Shown piece after piece: positions 1-8,039 of a stretch of DNA of 64,000 bases. The number at the start of each line of letters is the position of its first letter. Within the stretch, counting starts at the first letter, position 1. A program made the translations under genes and the position numbers. Location: the NCBI GenBank assembly GCA_039621445.1, contig CP154956.1, positions 69,681,649-69,745,648 of the forward strand. The letters run 5' to 3'. The notes beneath the pieces were generated by a model. It did no database searches and was not told where the DNA came from. It was given only the letters and a program-made list of their open reading frames with translations. The stretch is from Euglena gracilis. Its lineage: Eukaryota; Euglenida; Euglenophyceae; Euglenales.

Positions 1-145
1 GTGACTGGTTTTCCTGAGTGGCCGACCCCCCCCCCCCGGGGGGGGGTAAAGTGACTGACTGGCTTGGCCGAAAAAAGTGAGGGACTGGTTTTTTCGGAGT
101 GGAAAGTGACCCCCCCTCCCCCCTGGGTCGCTAAGCAATGGTATG
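1..145. mobile_element. Right end of a CATACC-type foldback element, truncated by the window edge
   Basis: The sequence matches 22440-22574 in order: a C-run/G-run, a GTGACTGACTGG motif, a second GACTGG motif, a C/G run, then the terminus GCTAAGCAATGGTATG ending at 145. In the other copy this terminus is followed by an exact 8-bp TSD, so the first eight bases after it here (146-153) would be the right TSD. The left half lies outside the window. Confidence 0.7.
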
Positions 146-1147
146 GTTGGGACCCAAACTACCCCCCCCCCAGGGTGGTCCCTCCTATGCCCGACATAGT
201 ACATAGCAAGTCTGATTCCCCTCCGCTGGGTGCCATGTCCACCTCTGCCAACGAACGATGTTCCTGGATCCGTGTTCCACCCATGCACCCCACAGTACCT
301 GCTGGAACTCATCCTGCAAGAATATGCTTTCCTCCACTGGGAACCGTCGATGATTGCAGCCTCTGCAGTGGTGCTGGCCCTTTTTGGCTTTCGACTTCCA
401 TGCTGGGTGTGCCTCTTTGCCAGATGTTCGTTCAGTGTGCATCGCGAAAGCAAAGTAATTCATCGTCCATTAGAAAGTGCAAGGAGAAAGTGTAAGCTTT
501 TTGCAAAAAAACTTTCGGTTCAGCTCCAGTTGGCTTGAGCCCAGCTTGTGCCACCCCCCCCCCCGGCTGAATTGAAGTTGTGGCAAATTGCTGGCTGGAA
601 GAAAGCTGCTGGCTGGCCTCGTTGAGGTCCATACCAGCTCACTGACCCCCCCCCCCCAGGGGCAGGGATAGACGAGAAGCCCACCGGGTCCTGATCCCCC
701 CCTGGAGGGGGTGAGGTGGTGGTCTGGACCCCCCCCCTAGATATGGGTGGGTCTGCGGCGCAGGGGATTTCTTAAGCCGGAGGGGACCCCATCCCCCCGG
801 GGGGTCCAGCCAGCCAGCAGCTCAAATCCAGCCAGCAGCCCAAATCGGGGCTGGGAGCCCCCCCGGGGGGGGGGGTCGAGTGAAATAGGGTTGGGTCCAG
901 CCCGGCCAGAGGCCGGGCCAGCCGGCCGCAGGCTGGCCAGCCAACTGGGCTGCCCAGCTCACCTATCCCTGCATTTTTTTTCTCATCACAGCTTCCTTGC
1001 CCTCAATGTCTGGCACATGCACTAGCACCCTCCATCAAAATGTCGAGAAGGCAAAAAAAGTTTTAGAAATTTTTGTTTTTCATCGACCCAGCCCAGCACA
1101 GCCCCCTCCAGCCCCGTACCCCCCCTATCCCCCATTAAAAAGTTCTT
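146..1147. repeat. C/G-run repeat mosaic without a recognisable gene
   Basis: Several blocks of 8-14 C or G alternate with short unique sequence. At 900-918 there is a perfect 8-bp hairpin (GCCCGGCC, loop AGA), followed by a second one (GGCCAGCC / GGCTGGCC, about 917-940). The wording around 655-690 (a G-rich CAGGGATAGACGAGAAGCCC phrase) recurs near 37425-37450. Stop-free stretches here are short and dominated by homopolymers, so I do not call a gene. Confidence 0.6.
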
Positions 1148-1185
1148 TTATTCAATTGGATTTATGTGCATGCGCCTGTGGGCGG

Positions 1186-1262
1186 GTGGGTGTGAGTGAG
1201 TAAATGAGTGAGCAAGTGAGTGTGTTGTGTGTGTACATGAATGCGTGCATGTGTGAGTGTTG
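1186..1262. repeat. GAGT/GTGT simple-sequence tract
   Basis: GTGAGTGAGTAAATGAGTGAG-type iterations grade into GT-rich sequence. It is a low-complexity microsatellite-like tract. Confidence 0.7.
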
Positions 1263-1548
1263 GCATCCCCCTGTGTCAATGACGCTTTTCTGGAACATAA
1301 CTTTTTTCTTTGCGTTGGCCTCAGTTTCAAAGGAAATTCAGCCAAGATATTTCAAAGTTGTGTCAGATCTTCTTCCCAGCCATGATTTTGAATGTTTTCC
1401 CCTGTGAATTTGGTGATTTGGTGCCAAGTGAGAGGAATTGTGGAGGCCAATTGTTTTTTTTTTATTGTAACGTGCTGTTGACACAGCGCCCTGTGTCAAT
1501 GGCATTTTCCTGGAACATTGGCGTGTCAACGACGGGGGGAAGGTAGTG
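1263..1548. repeat. GTGTCAACGAC repeat family, first locus
   Basis: Two modules reading GTGTCAAYGRC, then CTTTTCTGGAACAT or close variants, occur at about 1276-1302 and 1493-1521. The right one continues as GGCGTGTCAACGAC, a G-run and AAGGTA. The same end occurs at 39331-39358, where it forms one arm of a complete inverted-repeat element. No matching left arm is clear here, so this is probably a degraded copy. Confidence 0.55.
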
Positions 1549-1822
1549 CTCTAGCACCCCCCCCCCCCCGGCACCAAAGAGGTGAGACCCAAAAAAATTT
1601 CAAAGGAAATTGACAGGCGGGTCCAAGACCACCCTCCCCCCTGGTGGGAGGTATGGCTGCTATGGGCAGGCACCCCATACCAACAGAAGGCACCCCCCTC
1701 CCGGATTTGGTAGAAAGATGCCTGGGGTGTGTATGTGTGTGTGTTTTTCAAACCATTTTCAGGTGCCAGCCAGTGGTTTGGTGGGTTTGTTCTGGTGGGC
1801 CAAATTTTTTTTAAGGAAGGAG

Positions 1823-2519
1823 CAGGGGGGGTGAAAATGCGTTTCGCATTTTTTTCCGCATTTTTTGCGCATTTTTTTGCGCATTTTCCGGATTTTTGGG
1901 AAAATGCGCATTTTTCGATTTTTTTGCGCATTTTTTTTGCATCTTAAGAATTTCCGGCTTTTTTTTTACATGTTGCAGTTTCATTTTGGTTTTTTTGATT
2001 TTGATTGTATATTATCAAATTGCTCCTTGACCAATGTTGCATTGACGCTGAGTTATGTTGTTTGATTTGTGCTCTGTTCTGCCCCTTTTTGAAAGAATTT
2101 TTTTGCACATTTTTTCCATTTTCCCACCTTTTTTTACACTTTTTGGAGGCATTTTGTCCACATTCAAGAAAAAAGCTTTGGGTGATGAGGTGTGGGTATT
2201 CATCCAATGATGATGAGGACACTAGGGTTTTCAGAGACCCCGCATCGAATCCTACTCCCCTGGTCACAAGTAAGAGGCACCATGGCTGACATTGTTGGTT
2301 ATGGTGAACAGAGAGTGACGCCTTGCTCATGCATTTTTTTTGGCCAAAAATGCCTTCATTTCAGCTTTTTTTGGTGATTTTGGTTTAATTTTGGGCTCAT
2401 TGTTGGAAATTTTTCTAAGTCCTTTTTCCCTTAGGAATGTACAAACTCAGCGCATTTTTTGCGCATTTTTTTGCGCATTTTTTCCGAGGGCCGCCCAGCG
2501 CATTTCCCCCCCCCCCCTG
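1823..2519. mobile_element. CAGGGG-ended DNA transposon, copy A (697 bp)
   Basis: The left end is CAGGGGGGGTGAAAATGCG and the right end is CAGCGCATTT, a C-run, then CCCTG: inverted termini sharing CAGGGGGGG and AAATGCG. It is flanked by an exact 7-bp TSD, GAAGGAG, at 1816-1822 and 2520-2526. GCGCATTTTTT is iterated next to both ends in the same top-strand orientation, so the subterminal repeats are direct although the termini are inverted. No transposase is visible, so it is non-autonomous. The CAG start suggests hAT affinity, but the TSD is 7 bp, not 8. The same architecture recurs at 22811-23300 and in the 9.6-kb, 13.0-kb and 16.3-kb copies. Confidence 0.85.
2163..2270 (+). pseudogene. Exon-like fragment inside transposon copy A
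   Basis: Between the T-rich subterminal arrays lies a stretch of balanced composition encoding an acidic peptide (a Ser-Asn-Asp-Asp-Glu-Asp core, then Arg-Asp-Pro-Ala-Ser-Asn-Pro). Just downstream, CACAA is followed by GTAAGAGG at about 2267-2274, a good 5' splice-site match. It looks like a gene piece carried by the element. The parent protein is not recognised, and a chance open stretch remains possible. Confidence 0.35.
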
Positions 2520-2526
2520 GAAGGAG

Positions 2527-2850
2527 TTGTTCAGCTACTCCCTCATTTGCCATTTTTGGGCCCTTTGTACATATAGACATCGACTGGCCGCGGGCTTGAG
2601 TGGGTGGGTTTGGTTCAAGAAAACGCCCCTCGGGGTCTCAAAGTGAACCTATGTACCTTTCCCCCCCAACTGGCACCTTTTTACAGCTGGCTTGCTGGAC
2701 CCCCCCCCCCGGTGCTAAGAGATCCCCTCACCTGGCTTCGTGTTTATTTTTTGTTCTGTGCATGAACAAGGCGGGCAGGGTATTCCAAAAGACGCCACCG
2801 TGTCTGCATTTCATTTCATGCATTTTTATTTATCACCCTTCTCCTCTCAG
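2527..2850. other. Intergenic or intronic, no gene seen
   Basis: It holds two C-runs (about 2660-2670 and 2699-2711) and T-rich sequence that becomes a pyrimidine tract (about 2826-2847) directly before the exon-like segment at 2851. I see nothing else. Confidence 0.5.
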
Positions 2851-3039
2851 TCCGACGACCTGAGGCGTATCACTCAATATCGACCAAATGAATTGAATGC
2901 GTGCCTCAAGGAAATGCACCGCGTCTTTCAAAACGCTCCACACAACAATTTGCAGGCTGTGAGGTGTTTTTCTGCATTGTGCTGTTCAATGGAATTGTTT
3001 CCACAAGCAAAGCCGATAATTGTGTTTGATTTCAAATAA
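2851..3039 (+). CDS. Plausible terminal exon of an unrecognised host gene (62 codons)
   Basis: A strong 3' splice acceptor (pyrimidine tract, then CTCCTCTCAG) precedes an open frame that starts Ser-Asp-Asp-Leu-Arg-Arg, contains Asn-Ala-Pro-His-Asn-Asn-Leu-Gln-Ala-Val, and ends Val-Phe-Asp-Phe-Lys-TAA. An AATAAA overlaps the stop at 3035-3040, in polyadenylation-signal position. Unlike its surroundings, the segment has no homopolymer runs and shows mixed codon use. I do not recognise the protein. Upstream exons are not evident in the preceding 330 bp, so it may be the tail of a gene interrupted by the transposon at 1823-2519, or a stray exon. Confidence 0.4.
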   Translation, partial: SDDLRRITQYRPNELNACLKEMHRVFQNAPHNNLQAVRCFSALCCSMELFPQAKPIIVFDFK

Positions 3040-3647
3040 ACAAGGTCATTTGTGTCAATCCAGGATTCTCTCAGTTCCCCCCTTTTGCCCCAGAACGACC
3101 CTCCCCAACATAAGATTGGGGTTCGTAAAAATTTCTTGCCACGTTTTTTTTGTCATTTGTCCTTTTTTTTGATTTTCTGGTCAACAAACATAAGTTGGAT
3201 GTCCCCAAAATCACATCAAAATACATCAAAGCATAGTTGCATGTGAAAAAAATTCCCCAAGAAGGGATTTTTTTTGTCTTCTCCAGCAGAATAGTTCATC
3301 CGGGGGGAGGTGAAGCATTTTACATACACGTTGTGTTTTGTTTTGTGTTCATTTATGTTTTCGTATGTTTTTTTTTGCGTATCAATGTATTTGTTTTGGT
3401 TTGGGCCACCAAGGATTTGATAAGCAGGTGGGGGGAGTACCCCCTTTGGTAACGGGTGGGTATTTAAAACGATGGCAGTTACACTTTAAAATCGACCCAA
3501 AATGGTTTTTTTTGCCATTTGGGGCAAAATTTTGTCAAAATTGCTTAAAAAAATTGGAAGGGGAAAATCGGACCTTTTGGTGGGCGTTCAGGGAATTTAC
3601 CGGGTGTTGCTCACGAACCCCCTTCTGGCAAGTGGGGAGATTCCGGA
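3040..3647. other. T-rich stretch, no gene recognised
   Basis: It is T-rich sequence with scattered short G-runs. From about 3597 it approaches the sequence duplicated at 8040. No splice-bounded or conserved coding segment is apparent. Confidence 0.4.
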
Positions 3648-4253
3648 CCCTCTGCCCCCTGCGGTCAAAGACCCGCCAAAGCCATTGCACCCGTCCTCCG
3701 GGCTGGGGGGGTTCCGGGACACTAACGCTTTGTGCCGGAACGCTGTCAGCTCCTTAAACAATATTTTTGAAGGGTTTGATGGTTTTTTGGACACCAAGAA
3801 TGAGGTGGGGCAGAGGTCTTGGAGTCTGAAGAGTTCATTTGGGGCTCTTAACGGAGGTGACTTTGTTGAGCACATGTTGCTGAGTACATTTTAACACAGA
3901 AGCAATAATTATTGCCCACATACAATTTAGATGGCATTTTATCCAGAGAGATTTTCTGACCAATTTTTATGGAAACCCCAAGAATTGCATCTGTGTTGAC
4001 CTGGAACCTGGGTCCCAAATGCCTCGAGGCAGAAATGAGCAGGGAAAAATGAAATAAGAAGTGTGCTCGTGTGTGCCAGGATTTGACCCTCGACTTTTTG
4101 CCCTTCTGAGATCGAACCCTGCCCCTCAAAATCCAAAAGAAATTGGGTTGGCCACCAAATTTGGTGCTTTTGAAGGGGCTTTTCATTTTGTTCTTTGCCA
4201 CACACCATTTTTTTTTTTTGAAGGGAGGTATTAAATTTTTCATTGTTTTCACC

Positions 4254-4350
4254 AGGCTATTGCCTAAAGGCCTTGGGGGGGTCCACTGGTTGGCCATTTT
4301 GCTAGACACTGAAAAAATGGACCAGTTAGACTCCCCCTCCCCCCCCTGGG
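4254..4350. mobile_element. Truncated relic of the CAGGCTTTTGC foldback family (also in units 2-4)
   Basis: CAGGCTATTGCCTAAAGG, a G-run, then TGCTAGACACTG resembles, on the opposite strand, the right arm of the complete element at 32014-32459. The other arm is replaced by unrelated C/G-run sequence and then by the 330-bp repeat R1. The equivalent segment recurs in units 2-4 near 8660, 12023 and 15383. Confidence 0.5.
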
Positions 4351-4404
4351 GGAGGGTCCAGCAGGGCAGAACGGGAACGGGAAGGAAAGGGCAGGCCTGG
4401 TAGG

Positions 4405-4735
4405 GGGGGTCGACCCCCCCCCCACCCACCACAGCATTTTCACCAATTTGAGGGAAACAGGGATTTTGGCCAGAAAATTTTTGAAAAATGAACTTAAAAT
4501 ACACGATTTTTCGATGGAAAACCACATTTTTTTTCACCAAAAATCTCGAAAATTTCAGGTTTGAAAATTGGTAGTTTTTAGGGGGGGGGTTAGAAAAGCG
4601 AAAATGAAAAATTGGACCAATTTTTGGCACAGTCACATTTTTGCTTCAAAAACATCTCAAAATCAAAATTTTCAGAAAATGTTGAAACTTTGGAAGATGT
4701 GAAAAGAAGGGGTTTTGGGGTTTTGGGGGGACCTC
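4405..4735 (-). repeat. Dispersed repeat R1 (unit copy 1)
   Basis: This ~330-bp family starts, in the opposite orientation, with CTTCCAAAGTTTCAACATTT. It runs through a conserved TGTGCCAAAAATTGG phrase and a C-run, and ends at TTGGTGAAAATGCTGTGG plus a G-run. Other copies: 8818-9125, 12183-12495 and 15540-15850 (same strand, within the units), and 27748-28105, 32785-33095 and 43650-43895 (opposite strand). Conservation is high across loci, but I find no consistent terminal repeat or TSD. Confidence 0.75.
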
Positions 4736-5081
4736 CAAATATGGGTTCCAAAATGGGCCCAAAATACACCCAGCGCCAAAGCACCCTACACCAGAACCCC
4801 CCTACGGAAAATTTTTCCCACAAGTTGACCCCCCCCTACACCAGAACCCCTTACAGAATTTTTTTTTCACCCCACACCCCTCCCCGGCAAGAAAAGAAAT
4901 AAAAAAATCATTTTTGGGAGTTTCTGTCCCCACCCCCACCCACAACTGTTTTTAATTTATTTTTGCACCCACACCCCCCACACAAATTCAAATTTTGTTT
5001 TTATTCTAACACCGACTGCATCCTCACAAACAAAACAAACAATTTTGCCCCCTCACGCACCCCCACCCCTGACTTTCAGTT

Positions 5082-5150
5082 GTGTGTATCACCAAAAATT
5101 TTTGTGTATCATCATGGGCGGCGCATCTCGCACTTAAACTGATTTTTTTT
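5082..5150 (-). repeat. GTGTATCA motif array next to a conserved 23-bp block
   Basis: Two GTGTATCA motifs lie beside GGGCGGCGCATCTCGCACTT. The same block occurs inverted at 19384-19420 beside a longer GTGTATCA array. Equivalents are present in units 2-4 (about 9460, 12820 and 16180). It looks like one end of a TE family whose other end I could not place. Confidence 0.5.
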
Positions 5151-5842
5151 GTTGATGTGCGCAATTGCTCACATCGACATTTTGTACGAAACTGACAAGA
5201 TATGACCCCAAAAACCCCAAAAAAATGTAAGCAGGATGTGATGTGGTGCCCCAGGACGCAGAGATGAAAGCAGGGAGTTTGGCAAATAGGGTGCCTAAGA
5301 GCAGGCATCACCACAGCATATAATATACATAACACCCAGCAGGTGTGTTTAGAACCCTGCGATGGCTGTCTCATTAATTTAGGATATTGACTGAACGGTT
5401 TGATGATGTGTGCCCAAGCCTGAAGCAGGTAAATATACAAATGGATTGTGTGCGCAAATGCGACCACCAACCATTTGTGCAACTGTGAAAAGTGCAATGT
5501 GTGCCAGCTGAAATTGATGTGTTTGCAAAACTGTGCAAGTGGTTGGTTTGTGCAAATGCGAAAAAAGACTTTTTGGTCGGTTTACGCATCTGCGCACACC
5601 AACCTCTTGTGCAACTGAAAACATGTACCATTTAGAGGGTGTGGCACCGCTGCAGTTTGGAAAGCTTTAAATGCGAGGTATTCTGTAGAATTTAAGCACG
5701 ACTAAAACACCAGCCTGCGGGCCCGAATTTGGGCATCGGCAATAGAAGCTGTGAAAAATCGTTTCTTAGCCACTGAAACACCAAAATAAACAACATTTCC
5801 TGGTATTATTCTGAAAAACTGAGTATAGAAATGCCCTTCACC

Positions 5843-6655
5843 CAGACATTCATTTAGTGTGGTTCACAAAGGACGTGTGAACCACAAATATTTTTTCTGG
5901 TGTCCACAGGTGAACCACAAAAAAAATTTGGTGTCCACAAATGAACCACAAATTTTTTTTTCGACATCCACAAAAAGTTTTGTTGCCCACAAAACTTGAT
6001 TGAGAATAATCAAAAAAATTAAGTTTCACAACTGAAAGCGAATTGTTAGAAATGATCCACCACCACGCAACGTGTTGTGACATTGTGAGTCCTGTGCTGG
6101 GCCTACCCAGGGTCGAACTGGTACCAAAAAAAAGCGAAATCGCAAAAATGTCCAAAAATGCCAATTATGGAGGAAAATTGCAAGCGCATTCTTTTTTTTC
6201 CCAGCACAAAAACCTTTGGATGCTGCTGAAATTGATTCCAATCTTCGGATCGTAATTCAACCAATCTCGGATATTTTGCCACGCGGGTCGAAACTTATGC
6301 CGATTTTTTTTTCGATATGGTAAAGGTATTATTTGGGTTTCCTTTGGAGAAGGGGAGCCTGCGGATGAGCTGGAAGAGCAACCTCCAAGTGGGGACTCGG
6401 ACCCCGAGGATGTTGGGCAAGCATATTCAAAGAAGATTGCTTCATTGCTGTCGAAGAAAGAGATAATGATGCAAATGTCAGCAGGAGGTGGGAAAGTGTT
6501 TTGATGTCAACATGTGAACCACAAATTTTTTTGGTGTCCACAGGTGAACCACGAAAAAAATCTTGGTGTCCACACACGAACCACAAAAATAATTTTGGTG
6601 TCCACAGTGAACCACAAAATGACAACCTTGGTGTATCACACAAAATGAATGTCTG
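5843..6655. mobile_element. 813-bp TIR element with GTGAACCAC arrays (unit 1; repeated in units 2-4)
   Basis: The left end reads CAGACATTCATTTAGTGTG and the right end, on the complementary strand, CAGACATTCATTTTGTGTG. The ~25-bp TIR has a few mismatches. Flanks CCTTCACC (5835-5842) and GCTTCACC (6656-6663) agree at 7 of 8 bases, as for an old 8-bp TSD. Inside each end, GTGAACCACAAA alternates with GGTGTCCACA in the same orientation: about 5878-5990 on the left and 6508-6640 on the right. Copies are at 10676-11487, 14034-14846 and 17311-18123. No transposase is seen. Confidence 0.75.
6349..6504 (+). pseudogene. Coding-like acidic fragment carried by the 813-bp element
   Basis: An open stretch of 51 codons ends in TGA at 6502. 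It begins Glu-Gly-Glu-Pro-Ala-Asp-Glu-Leu-Glu-Glu, continues through Ser-Gly-Asp-Ser-Asp-Pro-Glu-Asp, and becomes basic (Ser-Lys-Lys-Ile-Ala-Ser-Leu-Leu-Ser-Lys-Lys). Codon use is diverse and free of runs, unlike the flanks. It is preserved in all four units (for example from about 11181, 14540 and 17817). The sequence reads as a captured exon; the source gene is unknown. As the four units are recent duplicates, their agreement is weak evidence of selection. Confidence 0.4.
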
Positions 6656-6828
6656 GCTTCACCCCCAGTATTTTTTAATCCGAAAGTGAGGCACAGTACA
6701 CTGGCTGAGAATAGATGTGTCTGCTGAATTAAAATCCCTTTGTTAATGGGGGAATAAAATGCAATACACTGACATGCTTCAGTTGCCTTCTCAGATCTAC
6801 CTTACAACACCACCACTTTGAGCACAAC

Positions 6829-7001
6829 CAGGGTTTTTTTTTTTAAGACCGGGGCCCACAGGGAAGGTCCCGGGGGACCCACCCACTTTTGCCCGAAAAT
6901 GGCCAAAAATGCTTAATTTAGCACCTTTTCCAAAAATTTTCGGCGCCTTTGGCGCCGAAAAAGATATACCCACCAGCCCCAACCCCTCCCAGGGGGGGAA
7001 G
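6829..7001. mobile_element. Left part of a CAGGG-T-run foldback element, cut by the minisatellite
   Basis: It begins CAGGG, a T-run, AAGACCGGGG, and contains a perfect hairpin at 6937-6961 (TTTTCGGCGCC, loop TTT). It is the same element as the complete one at 18297-18519. After a G-run near 7001 it passes directly into the 21-bp minisatellite. The left TSD would be AGCACAAC (6821-6828). Confidence 0.7.
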
Positions 7002-8039
7002 GAGCTAAGAGAAGACAACATAGTGCTAAGAGAACAGAAAATAGTGCTATGAGAACACAAAATAGTGCTAAGAGAACACAACATAGTGCTAAGAGAACAC
7101 AACATAGTGCTATGAGAACACAAAATAGTGGTAAGAGAACACAAAATAGTGCTCTGAGAACACAAAATAGTGCCATGAGAACACAAAATAGTGCTATGAT
7201 AACACAAAATAGTGCTATGAGAACACAAAATAGTGCTAAGTGAACACAAAATAGTGCTAAGAGAACACAAAGTAGTGCTAAGAGAACACAAAATGGTGCT
7301 AAGAGAACACAAAATGGTGCTAAGAGAACACAAAATAGTGCTATGAGAACACAAAATAGTGCTATGAGAACACAAAATACTGCTATGAGAACACAAAATA
7401 GTGCTATGAGAACACAACATAGTGCTATGAGAACACAAAGTAGTGCTATGAGAACACAACAAAGTGCTATGAGAACACAAAATAGTGCTAAGAGAACACA
7501 AAATAGTGCTAAGATAACACAAACTAGTGCCAAGAGAACACAAATTAGTGCTAAGAGATCACAAAATAGTGCTATGAGAACACAACATAGTGCCAGGAGA
7601 ACACAAAGTAGTGCTAAGGGATCACAAAACAGAGCTATGGGAACACAAAATAGTGCTATGAGAACACAAAATAGTGCTATGTCAACACAAAATTGAGTTA
7701 AGAGAACACAAAGTAGTGCTATGAGAACACAAAATAGTGCTAAGAGAACACAAAATAGTGCTAAGATAACACAAACTAGTGCCAAGAGAACACAAATTAG
7801 TGCTAAGAGATCACAAAATAGTGCTATGAGAACACAACATAGTGCCAGGAGAACACAAAGTAGTGCTAAGGGATCACAAAACAGAGCTATGGGAACACAA
7901 AATAGTGCTATGAGAACACAAAATAGTGCTATGTCAACACAAAATTGAGTTAAGAGAACACAAAGTAGTGCTATAAGAACACAAAATAGTGCTAAGAGAA
8001 CACAAAATAGTGCTAAGATAACACAAACTAGTGCCAAGT
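7002..8039. repeat. 21-bp minisatellite with a 252-bp higher-order repeat
   Basis: There are about 49 units of the type AATAGTGCTATGAGAACAC plus AA. A block of 12 units (252 bp) is itself repeated: AAGATAACAC occurs at 7511, 7763 and 8015. Because 21 is a multiple of three, several frames stay open over long distances and would give heptad repeats on either strand (Met-Arg-Thr-Gln-Asn-Ser-Ala on plus; Ala-Leu-Phe-Cys-Val-Leu-Ile on minus). That is an arithmetic result of the period, not evidence of a gene. It occurs only between units 1 and 2. Confidence 0.9.

Larger units (their letters stand above)
3648..7001. repeat. Tandem unit copy 1 (empty site for the CAGGGG element)
   Basis: Only this copy lacks the ~450-bp CAGGGG element. 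At 5235-5249 it reads GGATGTGATGTGGTG without interruption. It keeps a 20-bp C-rich segment near 5050 that is absent from the other three. Its right end, a foldback element starting at 6829, is interrupted near 7001 by the minisatellite. Confidence 0.85.

Noticed and set aside
633-961. CAGCTCAC direct repeat as a target-site duplication
   Set aside because: An 8-bp direct repeat brackets the segment, but the inner ends are not inverted repeats and the spacing has no parallel at other loci.
7002-8039. CRISPR-like array
   Set aside because: There are no spacers: the 21-bp units are contiguous, and there are no cas genes or other prokaryotic context.
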